Positions 28,838 to 39,104 of a stretch of 64,000 nucleotides of DNA are shown here, piece by piece. The DNA comes from Gilliamella apicola (lineage in GTDB: Bacteria > Pseudomonadota > Gammaproteobacteria > Enterobacterales > Orbaceae): contig NZ_QGLP01000004.1 of NCBI RefSeq assembly GCF_003202915.1, forward strand, positions 620,001 to 684,000, in the 5' to 3' direction. How positions within the stretch are numbered: position 1 is the stretch's first letter; every line of letters starts with the position of its first letter. The notes beneath the pieces are model-generated. The model searched no databases. It saw only the letters and a list, made by a program, of their open reading frames with translations, and was not told the origin of the DNA. Both the position numbers and the translations under genes were made by a program.

Positions 28838-29686
28838 TTAGATCCTTTCAGCTAATTTTTGACCTACACGAGTAACATCACCAAGTTTAAGATGGGTATC
28901 AAATTCAACAGTATTTGAAGCGAATAACGTAATAACGGTTGACCCTAATTTAAAGCAACCCATATCTTCACCCTTAGCTAATTTAACATTACCAGCATAA
29001 GTCCAACGTTTCATCACGCCGTCACGAGGTGGAGTAATAACACCTTCCCATTTTAATTCTATGCTCCCTACAATAGTTGCCCCAACCATGATTTGCACCA
29101 TTGGACCAAATTCAGTTTCGAATAAACAAATTACCCGTTCATTTCTGGCAAAAATATTAGGTATACTTTCGGTAGTTGCTTTATTAACGGAAAATAGCGA
29201 ACCAGGGACATAAATCATTTCACGCAATGTACCATCGCAAGGCATATGAAAACGATGATAATTTTTCGGCGATAAATAGGTAGTCGCGAAAGATCCATTT
29301 TTAAAAAATTTAATCATATCTGGATGGCAAGCAAGCAGCGCATCAAGTGAGTAAAAATGCCCCTTAGCTTGTAAAAGTAAATTATCCTGAATTTTACCAA
29401 ATTGACTAATTACGCCATCGGCTGGCATTACGATACTATTTGCCGCGTCATCAATTGGACGCGCATTAGCTTTTAGCTCACGAGCAAAAAAGTCATTAAA
29501 CGTCTTATACTCTTTAGCATCGGTCAACTTAGCTTCGTTCAAATCAATTTTATACAATTTACAAAAACCGATAATCATCCAAGTTGTGAAACTGCCCAAA
29601 CGTCGGTTAGCTAACCAACCGAATAGGTTAGTTAATAACTGTTTTGGAAGAAGATACTGAATAATTGCTTTTAGCTGATTTAACAT
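28838..29686 (-). CDS. psd: Phosphatidylserine decarboxylase proenzyme
   Basis: Converts phosphatidylserine to phosphatidylethanolamine at the inner membrane. The 282 aa proenzyme has the autocleavage site LGST near residue 250 ([13 protein letters not shown]), where Ser becomes the pyruvoyl group. [12 protein letters not shown] and [21 protein letters not shown] supply the catalytic Asp and His. E. coli Psd is 322 aa; the difference is mostly at the C-terminus. It is the first gene of psd-mscM. Confidence 0.96.
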   Translation of the reverse strand: MLNQLKAIIQYLLPKQLLTNLFGWLANRRLGSFTTWMIIGFCKLYKIDLNEAKLTDAKEYKTFNDFFARELKANARPIDDAANSIVMPADGVISQFGKIQDNLLLQAKGHFYSLDALLACHPDMIKFFKNGSFATTYLSPKNYHRFHMPCDGTLREMIYVPGSLFSVNKATTESIPNIFARNERVICLFETEFGPMVQIMVGATIVGSIELKWEGVITPPRDGVMKRWTYAGNVKLAKGEDMGCFKLGSTVITLFASNTVEFDTHLKLGDVTRVGQKLAERI

Positions 29687-29771
29687 AGATAGCTCTCAAT
29701 TTATTTTCTAAATAAGGCATTATATCAATATTTAATCTGAATGTATAAACAACCCAACCTTATTCTCATTT

Positions 29772-29787
29772 TGTGGTAAAGATCACA
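29772..29787. promoter_or_regulatory. CRP-binding site upstream of rhaB
   Basis: TGTGG-TAAAGA-TCACA departs from the CRP consensus TGTGA-N6-TCACA at a single base. It is 110 bp upstream of the rhaB ATG. CRP activation is known for E. coli rhaBAD, so the site fits catabolite control of the rhamnose operon. Confidence 0.75.
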
Positions 29788-29896
29788 AGCATTTTAAAAA
29801 TTTTGCCAAACTTATTTAACAATGGCAGTCAATTAAAAGTATCTATCTGGTTAATTGACTAGACTGTCCTCATTAGCAAAAGTGAGGATAATTATA

Positions 29897-31303
29897 ATGG
29901 CAGATAGATATATTGCTGCAATCGATTTAGGTGCATCGAGTGGCCGAGTCATGTTGTCGAGTTATCAATCTCAAACGGCAAAAATAACATTAACTGAGAT
30001 ACATCGGTTTAGTAATGGATTCAAAACTAATGATAAAAACTATTGTTGGGATTTGGACTATTTAGAACAAGAAATCTTAACTGGATTAAACAAAATTTGC
30101 CAACAAGGTATCAAGCTCGACAGTATTGGTATTGATACCTGGGGCGTTGATTATGTGTTGCTTGATAAGCAAGGCCAAATCGTTGGTCCTACATACTCTT
30201 ATCGTGATCATCGTACTGACAATATAATGTCAAAAGTACAAGATGAAATTGGCCTAGAAAATATTTATCAAAAAACTGGCATCCAATTTTTAACCTTCAA
30301 TACACTTTATCAACTCAAAGCCATGATGCTTGAATCACCGAAATGGTTATCACAAGTGACCGATTTTGTCATGATTCCCGATTATTTAATTTATCGCTTA
30401 ACTGGTGTATTAAATCGCGAATACACCAATGCAACCACCACTCAACTGGTCAATGTTGCCACTCAAAATTGGGACAAAGATCTGCTTGATTATCTTGGTG
30501 TACCGCGAAAATGGTTTGGTGATATCAACATGCCAGGAAACAAAGTTGGTTATTGGCAAAGTACCACGGGCGATCGTATACCGGTAATTGCTGTTGCCAG
30601 CCATGATACTGCTAGTGCAGTTATTGCTGCACCAATGATGGACGAACATAGTGCTTATTTATGTTCAGGTACTTGGTCATTAATGGGATTGGAAGCGAAA
30701 CAACCACTGACAGGTGAACAGGCGTTAAAAGCCAATATTACTAATGAAGGTGGGGTAGAAGGTAATTATCGAATTTTAAAAAACATCATGGGGCTGTGGC
30801 TATTTCAACGTGTCTGTGCTGAAAATAACATCAAAGATATTACTGATTTAATCGCATCAGCAAAACAAGAACAACCTTTTGTTTTTTTGATTAATCCCAA
30901 TGATCCAAGGTTTTTAAATCCAGAAGTCATGACAGAAACCATTCAACAGGTCTGTTTAGAAAACAGTGGTCAAGTTCCTAAAAACTTATCCCAGTTAGTC
31001 AGATGTATTTTCGACAGTCTAGCTCACTTATATCGAGACGTACTACACGAGTTATCGACACTCAGTGGTAAATCAATCAACACATTACACATTGTTGGTG
31101 GTGGTTGTCAAAATGCTTTTTTAAACCAGTTATGTGCTGACTTATGTCATGTCAACGTTAGCTCAGGTCCGATTGAATCATCAGCATTAGGTAATGTCGG
31201 TTATCAGTTAATTTCCTTAGGTGAAGTTGCTGATGTTAATGCTTTAAGACAGCTAATTTCCCAGAATTTTGACTGCAAATATTATCAACCAACAAATAAT
31301 TAA
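29897..31303 (+). CDS. rhaB: Rhamnulokinase
   Basis: Phosphorylates L-rhamnulose at C1. A FGGY-family kinase of 468 aa with the N-terminal phosphate loop AAIDLGASSGRVML, GIDTWGVDYVLLD (catalytic Asp region), SHDTASAVIAAPM, LCSGTWSLMGLE and the C-terminal HIVGGGCQNAFLNQL. The start is ATG 29897 (MADRYIAAIDLG) with GAGGAT upstream; the frame continues 14 codons further to a TTG. It is first in the rhaBADT-fucO-rhaM run. Confidence 0.96.
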   Translation: MADRYIAAIDLGASSGRVMLSSYQSQTAKITLTEIHRFSNGFKTNDKNYCWDLDYLEQEILTGLNKICQQGIKLDSIGIDTWGVDYVLLDKQGQIVGPTYSYRDHRTDNIMSKVQDEIGLENIYQKTGIQFLTFNTLYQLKAMMLESPKWLSQVTDFVMIPDYLIYRLTGVLNREYTNATTTQLVNVATQNWDKDLLDYLGVPRKWFGDINMPGNKVGYWQSTTGDRIPVIAVASHDTASAVIAAPMMDEHSAYLCSGTWSLMGLEAKQPLTGEQALKANITNEGGVEGNYRILKNIMGLWLFQRVCAENNIKDITDLIASAKQEQPFVFLINPNDPRFLNPEVMTETIQQVCLENSGQVPKNLSQLVRCIFDSLAHLYRDVLHELSTLSGKSINTLHIVGGGCQNAFLNQLCADLCHVNVSSGPIESSALGNVGYQLISLGEVADVNALRQLISQNFDCKYYQPTNN

Positions 31304-31345
31304 CCAATTAATTTTAAAAAATCTATATTTAGTAAGGAGTATTCC

Positions 31346-32599
31346 ATGAGCACAATTGAAAATGCCTATCAGATCGCCAAAGCAAGATTTGCTGAAATCG
31401 GGGTAGATACCGATGCTGCAATAACCGCAATGGCAAAATTACCGATCTCGGTACACTGTTGGCAAGGAGATGATGTTGCCGGTTTTGAAATGCAAGAAGG
31501 TGAATTAACAGGGGGGATCCAAGCAACCGGTAATTATCCGGGTAAAGCTCGCAGTGCCGATGAATTAAGAGCCGATTTAGATAAAGCCTTTAGTCTTATT
31601 CCTGGCCCTAAAAGACTAAATCTACATGCTTCATATTTAGAATCCGACCAAAAAGTTGATCGTAACGAAGTTAAACCTGAACATTTTGCCAATTGGGTAA
31701 AATGGGCTAAACAACACCAAATTGGTTTAGATTTCAATCCAACTTACTTTTCACATCCTTTAAGTAATGAAGGGACGCTAACGCATATTAATCCAGAAAT
31801 TCGTCAATTTTGGATAGATCATGGCAAAGCGTGTCGCAAAGTATCGGAATATTTTGGTAAAGAATTAGGGACACCGTCGGTCATGAATATCTGGTTACCA
31901 GATGGCATGAAAGATATTACTGTAGACAAATTTAGTCCAAGACAACATTTGGTTGAATCATTGGACCAAATTATCCACGAAAAAATCGATCCTAGATATC
32001 ACATTGATGCAGTTGAAAGCAAGTTATTTGGTATCGGTCTGGAATCTTATACTGCTGGTTCAAATGAATTTTATCTCGCCTATGCGACCTCACGTAAAAC
32101 AGCACTATGTTTAGATGCTGGGCATTTCCATCCAACTGAAGTGATTTCTGACAAAATTTCTGCCGTTATGCCATTTGTTGAACATCTATTACTTCATGTA
32201 AGCCGCCCAGTACGTTGGGATAGCGATCACGTGGTTCTTTTTGATGATGAAACGCAAAATATTGCCAGTGAAATCATTCGAAACAAATTATTTGATCGCG
32301 TGCATATTGGTTTAGATTTCTTTGATGCTTCCATTAACCGAATTGCGGCATGGGTAATTGGTACTCGCAATATGAAAAAATGCCTATTAAAAGCATTATT
32401 AGAACCAACCGAAAAATTAAAAAAATATGAACATGATCGTGACTTTACCTCACGATTAGCATTACTAGAAGAACAAAAATCACTACCTTGGCAAGCAGTT
32501 TGGGATCAGTATTGTTTATTGAATGAAGTCCCTGTTGGCAGCCGATGGTTAGATGAAGTTCGTCAATATGAAACAACAGTTTTAACTAAACGATCATAA
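31346..32599 (+). CDS. rhaA: L-rhamnose isomerase
   Basis: Converts L-rhamnose to L-rhamnulose using Mn2+. The 417 aa protein (E. coli 419) shows [44 protein letters not shown] and the metal-binding [14 protein letters not shown] and [14 protein letters not shown]. An AAGGAG ribosome-binding site precedes the start, 42 bp after rhaB. Confidence 0.97.
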   Translation: MSTIENAYQIAKARFAEIGVDTDAAITAMAKLPISVHCWQGDDVAGFEMQEGELTGGIQATGNYPGKARSADELRADLDKAFSLIPGPKRLNLHASYLESDQKVDRNEVKPEHFANWVKWAKQHQIGLDFNPTYFSHPLSNEGTLTHINPEIRQFWIDHGKACRKVSEYFGKELGTPSVMNIWLPDGMKDITVDKFSPRQHLVESLDQIIHEKIDPRYHIDAVESKLFGIGLESYTAGSNEFYLAYATSRKTALCLDAGHFHPTEVISDKISAVMPFVEHLLLHVSRPVRWDSDHVVLFDDETQNIASEIIRNKLFDRVHIGLDFFDASINRIAAWVIGTRNMKKCLLKALLEPTEKLKKYEHDRDFTSRLALLEEQKSLPWQAVWDQYCLLNEVPVGSRWLDEVRQYETTVLTKRS

Positions 32600-32609
32600 G
32601 GAACACAAA

Positions 32610-33434
32610 ATGCAACAGATTCTTTCTTCTTGGTTTGTAAAAGGGATGATCAAAGCCACTTACGACATGTGGTTAAAAGGCTGGGATGAGCGTAATGGGG
32701 GTAATGTTAGTTTAAGATTACTCGAAAGCGATGTTCTCGCTTTTCAAAATGAATTTTATGAAAACCCACGCCACGTATCGTTGACTCAAGATGTCACAAA
32801 ACTCGCTAACCAGTACTTTATTGTTACAGGTTCAGGCAAGTTTTTTCGCAATGTTATTTTAGATCCTGCTGACACGTTAGCCGTTGTCAAAATCGACCAA
32901 GAAGGCAAAGGTTATTACATTATGTGGGGATTGATAAATGGTGGTTTACCAACTTCCGAACTCGCTGCCCATCTACAATCACATATTGTAAGAATTGAGC
33001 AAAGTCAAGGTAAAGACCGAGTCATCATGCATTGTCATGCGACTAATCTAATTGCGTTAACTTATGTCTTAGAACTCGATACCGCGGTAATAACCAGATG
33101 GTTATGGGAGATGAGTACCGAGTGTTTAGTCGTGTTCCCTGACGGTGTTGGAGTAGTGCCTTGGATGGTGCCTGGCAAAGATGAAATTGGTTATGCCACA
33201 GCCAAACAAATGGCAAAACATAGTCTAGTGTTATGGGCTTTTCATGGTGTATTTGGGACTGGTCCAACCTTAGATGAAGCTTTTGGTTTAATTGATACAG
33301 CAGAAAAATCAGCAGAAGTTTTAGTCAAAGTCTTATCAATGGGCGGAAAACGTCAAACCATCACTACTGACGAGTTTAGATTATTAGCTGAGCGTTTTGC
33401 TGTTACTCCAATGGAGGAGGCACTTAAACAGTAA
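32610..33434 (+). CDS. rhaD: Rhamnulose-1-phosphate aldolase
   Basis: A class II zinc aldolase that splits L-rhamnulose-1-phosphate into dihydroxyacetone phosphate and L-lactaldehyde. 274 aa, the same as E. coli. [12 protein letters not shown] near residue 27 binds phosphate. [15 protein letters not shown] supplies two zinc histidines and [18 protein letters not shown] the third. It is 10 bp behind rhaA. Confidence 0.97.
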   Translation: MQQILSSWFVKGMIKATYDMWLKGWDERNGGNVSLRLLESDVLAFQNEFYENPRHVSLTQDVTKLANQYFIVTGSGKFFRNVILDPADTLAVVKIDQEGKGYYIMWGLINGGLPTSELAAHLQSHIVRIEQSQGKDRVIMHCHATNLIALTYVLELDTAVITRWLWEMSTECLVVFPDGVGVVPWMVPGKDEIGYATAKQMAKHSLVLWAFHGVFGTGPTLDEAFGLIDTAEKSAEVLVKVLSMGGKRQTITTDEFRLLAERFAVTPMEEALKQ

Positions 33435-33488
33435 AAGTAACTAATAACAATACAGCAAATTATATTTTAAAAATATAAGGATAAGTAT

Positions 33489-34523
33489 ATGGGTAGTTCA
33501 ATTATTTTAGGCATATTTTGGCACTTTGTTGGAGCTGCTTCTGCCGCTTGTTTTTATGCACCACTAAAAAAAGTAAAAAATTGGTCATGGGAAACCATGT
33601 GGTCAATCGCCGGACTGTTTTCATGGATCATATTACCTTGGTCAATCAGTTATTTCTTATTACCCGATTTTTGTGCTTATTACGCTTCGTTTAGTTCAGA
33701 CATCTTAATTCCGGTCTTCTTATTTGGTGCAATGTGGGGAGTTGGTAATATTGGTTATGGACTAACAATGCGTTATTTAGGTATGTCAATGGGCATTGGT
33801 ATTGCTATTGGAATAACCTTAATTGTCGGTACCCTTATGACACCAATACTACAAGGTAAATTTGGTGAATTACTGGCATCGACTGGCGGTAAAATGACAT
33901 TATTGGGCGTAATCATTGCGGTTATTGGTGTTGCTATTGTAACTTATGCCGGTTTATTAAAAGAAAAAACATTAGGTGTGCAAGTTGAAGACTTCAATTT
34001 AAAGAGAGGCCTTCTTCTTGCCATCATGTGTGGTATATTCTCAGCAGGTATGTCATTTGCCATGAGCGTCGCAGTACCTATGCACGAAAAAGCCGCTGAG
34101 CTTGGCGTAGACCATCTATATGTAGCACTTCCAAGTTATGTCATTATTATGGGCGGTGGGGCAATTATTAATCTCAGTTTCTGCATTAGTCGACTCTGCG
34201 CTAAAAAAGAATTATCATTTAAAAAAGATATCTCAGTTGCCAAATCCCTACTGATTAGCAATATCCTCTTTGCTATTTTAGGTGGCGCAATGTGGTATTT
34301 TCAATTCTTCTTCTATGCTTGGGGGCACGCAAATATCCCAACTGAATATGGCTTTATGAGTTGGATGCTACATATGAGTTTCTATGTACTTTGTGGTGGT
34401 ATTGTTGGTTTAGCACTCAAAGAGTGGTTTGGTACCGGCAAAAAACCAGTACGTATACTTTGTATTGGTTGCTTAGTAATCATTGTCGCTACCAACATTG
34501 TCGGTTTAGGTATGACTAATTAA
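33489..34523 (+). CDS. rhaT: L-rhamnose:H+ symporter
   Basis: An inner membrane rhamnose importer of the DMT superfamily. 344 aa, the same as E. coli RhaT, with about ten hydrophobic helices. The N-terminal [20 protein letters not shown] and [14 protein letters not shown], and the later [20 protein letters not shown], are RhaT-specific. In E. coli rhaT is separate, next to rhaSR; here it sits inside the catabolic operon. Confidence 0.97.
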   Translation: MGSSIILGIFWHFVGAASAACFYAPLKKVKNWSWETMWSIAGLFSWIILPWSISYFLLPDFCAYYASFSSDILIPVFLFGAMWGVGNIGYGLTMRYLGMSMGIGIAIGITLIVGTLMTPILQGKFGELLASTGGKMTLLGVIIAVIGVAIVTYAGLLKEKTLGVQVEDFNLKRGLLLAIMCGIFSAGMSFAMSVAVPMHEKAAELGVDHLYVALPSYVIIMGGGAIINLSFCISRLCAKKELSFKKDISVAKSLLISNILFAILGGAMWYFQFFFYAWGHANIPTEYGFMSWMLHMSFYVLCGGIVGLALKEWFGTGKKPVRILCIGCLVIIVATNIVGLGMTN

Positions 34524-34535
34524 AAGGAAAATATT

Positions 34536-35690
34536 ATGGCTTATAGAATGATTCTAAATGAAACATCTTACTTCGGGGCTGGTTCAATCAGTCAAATCGT
34601 AGATGAAGTAAAAAAACGTGGTTTTAAAAAAGCGTTAGTGGTTACTGATAAAGATCTAATCAAATTCAAAGTCGCCACTAAAGTAACGCAGTTACTCGAT
34701 AGCAATGGCTTAGTTTATCAAGTATTTGATGAAGTTATGCCAAATCCAACCATTGGTATTGTGCAAAAAGGGGTTGAAGTATTCAAACAATCTGGTGCGG
34801 ACTACCTGATTGCGATTGGTGGTGGTTCGCCTCAAGATACCGCAAAAGCTATCGGGATTATCATTAACAATCCAGAATTTGCTGATGTACGTAGTCTTGA
34901 AGGCGTAGCGCCAACTAAAAAACCAGCGGTACCAACGATTGCAATACCGACCACAGCAGGTACGGCTGCTGAAGTGACGATTAACTACGTAATCACAGAC
35001 GAGGAGAAAAAACGCAAATTTGTCTGTGTTGACCCACATGATATTCCTGCCGTTGCGATTATTGATTCAGACATGATGACCAGTATGCCGGCTAGTTTAA
35101 AAGCTGCAACGGGTGTTGATGCTTTAACTCATGCGATTGAAGGTTATATAACCAAAGGTGCTTGGGAACTATCAGACATGTTTCATCTCAAAGCAATCGA
35201 AGTTATCTCTCGTTCATTACGTGACTCGGTAAAAGGAATTGCCAAAGGTTGTGAAGATATGGCGTTAGGGCAATATATTGCAGGTATGGGTTTTTCAAAT
35301 GTGGGGCTAGGATTAGTTCATGGTATGGCTCATCCACTCGGTGCATTTTATGGTACACCTCACGGTGTGGCTAATGCGGTGCTTTTACCGCATATCATGG
35401 CTTACAATGCCGAATTTACCGGCGACAAATACCGTGATATCGCCAAAGCGATGGGAGTAATTGCGACCGAAAACATGACTATCGAACAGGCAAGAAAAGC
35501 CGCCGTTGATGCTGTTAAACAACTTAATATTGATGTCGGTATTCCACCTACATTAAAAGAGATTGGGGTAAAATTGGAAGATATTCCTGCGCTCGCTCAA
35601 GCTGCTTTTGACGATGTTTGTACCGGCGGCAATCCACGTGACACCAACGTACAAGAAATTGAGCAACTATATCACGCTATTTACCAATAA
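34536..35690 (+). CDS. fucO: Lactaldehyde reductase (1,2-propanediol oxidoreductase)
   Basis: An iron-dependent group III alcohol dehydrogenase that reduces L-lactaldehyde from RhaD to 1,2-propanediol, re-oxidising NADH during anaerobic growth. The 384 aa protein shows the GGGSPQDTAKAIG nucleotide loop (about residue 96) and the iron-binding HGMAHPLGAFYGTPHGVAN (about 263-281). E. coli FucO is 382 aa. In E. coli fucO belongs to the fucose locus; here it is placed within the rhamnose operon, 12 bp after rhaT. Confidence 0.95.
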   Translation: MAYRMILNETSYFGAGSISQIVDEVKKRGFKKALVVTDKDLIKFKVATKVTQLLDSNGLVYQVFDEVMPNPTIGIVQKGVEVFKQSGADYLIAIGGGSPQDTAKAIGIIINNPEFADVRSLEGVAPTKKPAVPTIAIPTTAGTAAEVTINYVITDEEKKRKFVCVDPHDIPAVAIIDSDMMTSMPASLKAATGVDALTHAIEGYITKGAWELSDMFHLKAIEVISRSLRDSVKGIAKGCEDMALGQYIAGMGFSNVGLGLVHGMAHPLGAFYGTPHGVANAVLLPHIMAYNAEFTGDKYRDIAKAMGVIATENMTIEQARKAAVDAVKQLNIDVGIPPTLKEIGVKLEDIPALAQAAFDDVCTGGNPRDTNVQEIEQLYHAIYQ

Positions 35691-35755
35691 AAATCGCACT
35701 ATGAAATGTAATAGGTTAATTACAAGTTGACCTATTACATAAAAAAGGAATCATT

Positions 35756-36070
35756 ATGATAAGAAAAGCGAGTATTATGCAGGTACATCCTGACAAACAT
35801 GCTGAATATAAAAAACGACATGACGAAATCTTTCCTGACCTAGTTAAAGAACTTAAAGCTCATGGTGCTCATAATTATTCAATTTTTTTAGACAGTAAAA
35901 GAAATCTACTGTTTGCTTATGTTGAAATTGAATCAGAAGAGCGCTGGGATGCCGTTGCTAAAACAGCTGCTTGCCAAAAATGGTGGGCCTTTATGCAAGA
36001 CATTATGCCAAGCAATCCTGATAATAGTCCGATTAGTGAGCCATTAATCGAAGTCTTTTATTTAGCATAA
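35756..36070 (+). CDS. rhaM: L-rhamnose mutarotase
   Basis: Interconverts alpha and beta anomers of L-rhamnose. The 104 aa protein matches RhaM/Yii[21 protein letters not shown] and [20 protein letters not shown] at the N-terminus and [20 protein letters not shown] at the C-terminus, with the catalytic His in HDEIFP. It is last in the rhamnose operon, followed by a convergent terminator. Confidence 0.96.
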   Translation: MIRKASIMQVHPDKHAEYKKRHDEIFPDLVKELKAHGAHNYSIFLDSKRNLLFAYVEIESEERWDAVAKTAACQKWWAFMQDIMPSNPDNSPISEPLIEVFYLA

Positions 36071-36075
36071 AACAT

Positions 36076-36105
36076 TACTCTCTTTTGACAATTTAAAAGA
36101 GAGTA
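36076..36105. terminator. Bidirectional terminator between rhaM and rhaR
   Basis: TACTCTCTTTT pairs with AAAAGAGAGTA (11 bp, perfect) across an 8-nt loop. It lies 6 bp after the rhaM stop and 34 bp before the convergent rhaR stop. Confidence 0.8.
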
Positions 36106-36138
36106 AATTCAATATACCGATTGTTTAGACGACCTTAA

Positions 36139-36987
36139 TTACTCCTTTTTATCGTTAAATTTAGCTCGGTATTCGGAAGGAGTTTGATTAGTCAGCTTTT
36201 TAAACACAGCTGAAAAATAGTTACTATCATCATAGCCACATTCAGCGGCAATCTTACTAATCGAATAATTAGTCGTTCGAAGTAAAGACATCGCATCACA
36301 TAAACGTCTTTTTTGTAAATAGCCGGTAATAGTCATCCCTGTTTGACTTTTAAATAAGCGACTAAGTGAACGGCTCGCAATATGATTTTCTTTGCAAAAC
36401 ACATCAATATTAAATGGCGTTGCAATACTGTTATGCAACGCGGTAAATAATAGATCTAACTGATGAGTCGCGGTAGGCAGAGCTAACTTTGGTGCTTGCT
36501 TAATTCGATCTAACAAAATAACCAACTGCAAAAACAGAGCCTCGGATAGATGCACGGAAGCTAAATTATTTTTCTTTGATTCAACCGCTAATTGTTCAAT
36601 AAGCGGTGATAAAAGTTTAAGATAAGAAGGTTGAATTCGCCAAAAACGTTCGTTATGTTTTGCCGTCACTTTAGGTAAATAAGATTCAATCGTAGAAGAT
36701 AGAAAAAGTGACTCTCGTAAATATAAGATATTATCCAATTTAAGGTTATTAACTGATTCATAGCCGTGCACATCTTTCTGATTAATATATAAAATATCAC
36801 CACTAGTAATCGGATAAACATAATCATTCCAATGATACAGACCATTACCAGAACAAACAATTACAATTTCATTAAAATCGTGATCATGCAAAGGAAATGG
36901 TTGTTGATGATCACGTTTTTCGACAGTAACGGTATTCATCTCCGAAATAAAATAATCTTGTTTAAATAAACGCAAACATCTCTCCAT
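36139..36987 (-). CDS. rhaR: Rhamnose operon regulator RhaR
   Basis: An AraC-family activator of 282 aa. The N-terminal cupin sensor contains PLHDHDFNEIVIVCSGNGLY. The C-terminal double helix-turn-helix is around residues 185-275 (RRLCDAMSLLRTTNYSISKI, AAECGYDDSNYFSAVFKKL). Comparison of the sensor (YPITSGDILYINQKDVHGYE) and the tail favours RhaR over RhaS. In E. coli RhaR activates rhaSR and RhaS activates rhaBAD and rhaT. It lies 17 bp behind rhaS. Confidence 0.88.
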   Translation of the reverse strand: MERCLRLFKQDYFISEMNTVTVEKRDHQQPFPLHDHDFNEIVIVCSGNGLYHWNDYVYPITSGDILYINQKDVHGYESVNNLKLDNILYLRESLFLSSTIESYLPKVTAKHNERFWRIQPSYLKLLSPLIEQLAVESKKNNLASVHLSEALFLQLVILLDRIKQAPKLALPTATHQLDLLFTALHNSIATPFNIDVFCKENHIASRSLSRLFKSQTGMTITGYLQKRRLCDAMSLLRTTNYSISKIAAECGYDDSNYFSAVFKKLTNQTPSEYRAKFNDKKE

Positions 36988-37004
36988 AAACTGTTCCTCA
37001 TTAG

Positions 37005-37823
37005 CTAATGATAACGTTTATCAGGATTATTACGTAGTATTTGTGGCGAAAACGTAAATTCTTGTTTAAAACAGGTGGAAAAATAAGCACTATCATTAAA
37101 ACCACATTCTTGTGCGATGGTGGTAATGGATTTATTGCTATAAATTAACTGTGTGTAAGCATAAGCTAACCGTAGCTTTATTAGATATTTTTGTGGTGTA
37201 ATACCAATTTCATTCTTCATATGACGATGAAAAGAACGTAACGACAATGAAAACTGTGTGGTTAACTGTTGCCAATCAATTTGCTCTTTAAAATTGATTT
37301 GTAACCAACTTAGCAGTTGTTTAACGCGATTATCACATGAACCAGAGCCATAATTAACATAAAGATTATTTTTAAAAATCAACAATAACTGCAAAAATAG
37401 ACTCTCTTGAATTGCATTGGATTGATTTTGTGTCAATTGCTTAATAATCGATTGAATATTTTCATCAGTTTTTTTATCAAAAAAGTAATGGGACTGAGTT
37501 GGATCAGGATTTGGTATTAACTGGTTTATCCCATTAATAAAATGAAATTTATCAGGATCTCTAAACAAAATATTGGTTAAATGCAAATCATGAACGTTCT
37601 CGTATAAATGACAGTCGGAAGCCTTAATATAAAACATCATACCTGGATACAAATCAAACAGTCGTCCATTTAAAATGTGTTTACCATATCCGCTGGTCAC
37701 AATAACGATCTCATTAAAATTATGAGTATGTTCTGGGTAGACAGGTTGTGGTGCTCGAGGTTCAACGGTGATATTTTGATCGCTAGACGAAAAAAAATCT
37801 TTATCAAGTAACATTTCAATCAT
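37005..37823 (-). CDS. rhaS: Rhamnose catabolic regulator RhaS
   Basis: An AraC-family activator of 272 aa, the likely direct activator of the rha catabolic genes. VEPRAPQPVYPEHTHNFNEI, LTNILFRDPDKFHF and QFSLSLRSFHRHMK track E. coli RhaS closely. The start is ATG 37823. A GTG four codons upstream lies within the ribosome-binding GTGAGG. It is first in rhaSR, convergent to the catabolic operon, unlike the divergent E. coli layout. Confidence 0.88.
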   Translation of the reverse strand: MIEMLLDKDFFSSSDQNITVEPRAPQPVYPEHTHNFNEIVIVTSGYGKHILNGRLFDLYPGMMFYIKASDCHLYENVHDLHLTNILFRDPDKFHFINGINQLIPNPDPTQSHYFFDKKTDENIQSIIKQLTQNQSNAIQESLFLQLLLIFKNNLYVNYGSGSCDNRVKQLLSWLQINFKEQIDWQQLTTQFSLSLRSFHRHMKNEIGITPQKYLIKLRLAYAYTQLIYSNKSITTIAQECGFNDSAYFSTCFKQEFTFSPQILRNNPDKRYH

Positions 37824-37962
37824 TTTGAACCTCACTTCTTTTTAAAACCTACAACTACATTCTAAAAAGTAAATCAAAATCTTACCTTTAATATTTGGAC
37901 AGCTAACATAATATTTTGGCTATAAATTATAGCTATATGGGACTTTTTATTAAAAGTGTGCG

Positions 37963-38282
37963 AAGCTTCACATTTTTAAAGCTACCGAAAAACTCACTGT
38001 AGACCAGCAAAATGCACTTTCTGCCGGACTTATTATTGCTGAACAAAATATGTTTTGTTGGAATAGTTTAGACAGTGATACTAAATTCTCAGATAAAAGA
38101 GAACAAAAATATCGCTTGGGTACTACTTGGGGATTTATTCTGCTCAAACTACTATTGAGAAAATTTCTGCCTTTGATACATCATACAAATTATATGATGT
38201 AGTAATTGAAATTTATTTTAACGTGCCTAAGGAAAATTGGCAAAATGGCATTAATCATCAAATTCAAGCAGATTTACGATAA
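37963..38282 (+). pseudogene. Frameshifted gene remnant of unknown family
   Basis: A coding-like remnant. One frame reads KLTVDQQNALSAGLIIAEQN and continues to YRLGTTWG. A frameshift near 38131 then switches to a frame reading YSAQTTIEKISAFDTSYKLY and VIEIYFNVPKENWQNGINHQ, ending at a TAA at 38280-38282. No start codon in frame is convincing. I do not recognise the family. It lies at the left edge of the decayed accessory island, opposite in strand to the immunity-like genes. Confidence 0.5.
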
Positions 38283-38383
38283 GAAGTTTTAACATACAGC
38301 TAACAATTGCTAATACTTATGTAAATACCCCATTGTTAGTCTCCAAACCAAGTAGAAAATATTACTATTTGTTTCATGTTTTT

Positions 38384-38632
38384 TTATTCAATTGGTGGCA
38401 TATTATTTAACTCTTCATGCAGTCTTTCTGTGTTATACATCTCTAACCACTCTACGATTATTTTTCTTACTTGTTCCATAAATACAAATCTAACACCTTT
38501 GTTCGATATGTGTGGCTAAATCGTTCTTTATAGCTGTTTTGTTAAAGATTACCTGATGAATTGTAATCTAGGGTTATTCCATGTGATTTTGCTCAGTTTG
38601 TGAATCTGTTTGAGGTAAATTTTTCGCCATTA
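38384..38632 (-). mobile_element. IS3-family transposase remnant (3' end of the DDE domain)
   Basis: Read on the minus strand and joining frames, the pieces are NGEKFTSNRFTN, a stop, AKSHGITLDYNSSGN, QNSYKERFSHTYRTKVLDLY and MEQVRKIIVEWLEMYNTERL, then HEELNNMPPIE and a stop. This is the C-terminal half of an IS3-family (IS407-like) orfB: the HGI-L-Y--PG-P-QN-Y-ERF block followed by the W--YN--R-HE-L---PP tail. It carries one internal stop and at least two frameshifts. No terminal inverted repeats are visible, so the element is dead. Confidence 0.8.
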
Positions 38633-38680
38633 TTAACTTAATAATAAACATAATGTTGCTATATAATATGAGTATTTCAT
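38633..38680 (-). pseudogene. Truncated 5' end of an immunity-like paralog
   Basis: The codons read MKYSYYIATLCLLLS then a stop. This matches the signal peptide of the intact paralog at 42010-43008 (MKYSHYLVPLCLLF). The DNA upstream on the minus strand is also alike (ATCCTTTTTTTATTTTTGAA here, ATCCTTTTCTTATTTTGAAT there). The gene is cut at its junction with the IS3 remnant. Confidence 0.7.
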
Positions 38681-38760
38681 CTGTTAACTGTTAATCCTTT
38701 TTTTATTTTTGAAAAAGTTGCGTTTAAAAATCACAACTTTTTCTCGGTAATCATCTAACT

Positions 38761-39052
38761 TTATATTAAATAATGAGAAAGTGCTTTTTGTGCTTTGGAT
38801 TTTTGACTAGTAATGCTGTGTTTTTTTGTTTGGTTAAGAAAATATGTGTAAGTTTTTTGGCTATTAAATTTAATGTCAAATTTTTCTAAATATTGTTGAA
38901 CTGAGTTTTTATCGTAATCTGAATTGAAAAATACAATCAAATTATCAGGAAAATTTATTTGTACATTAAGGTTATTAACTTTTAATGCCCCATAAATTTA
39001 TCCAACACCCTTCTCGGCAATGTCATGATCTAATAACCAAATATTAAGTTGC
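38761..39052 (-). pseudogene. Small broken gene of unknown function
   Basis: On the minus strand a coding-like stretch begins QLNIWLLDHDIAEKGVG, meets an in-frame TAA, and resumes as IYGALKVNNLNVQINFPDNL, IVFFNSDYDKNSVQQYLEKF, DIKFNSQKTYTYFLNQTKKH to a TAA at 38761. It has no start codon. I do not recognise it; its position within the immunity-like row suggests a decayed gene of the same island. Confidence 0.45.
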
Positions 39053-39104
39053 TAATAATTAACTAAATGCATATATAAAACTTAGATCATCGACTTTCTA
39101 ATAT

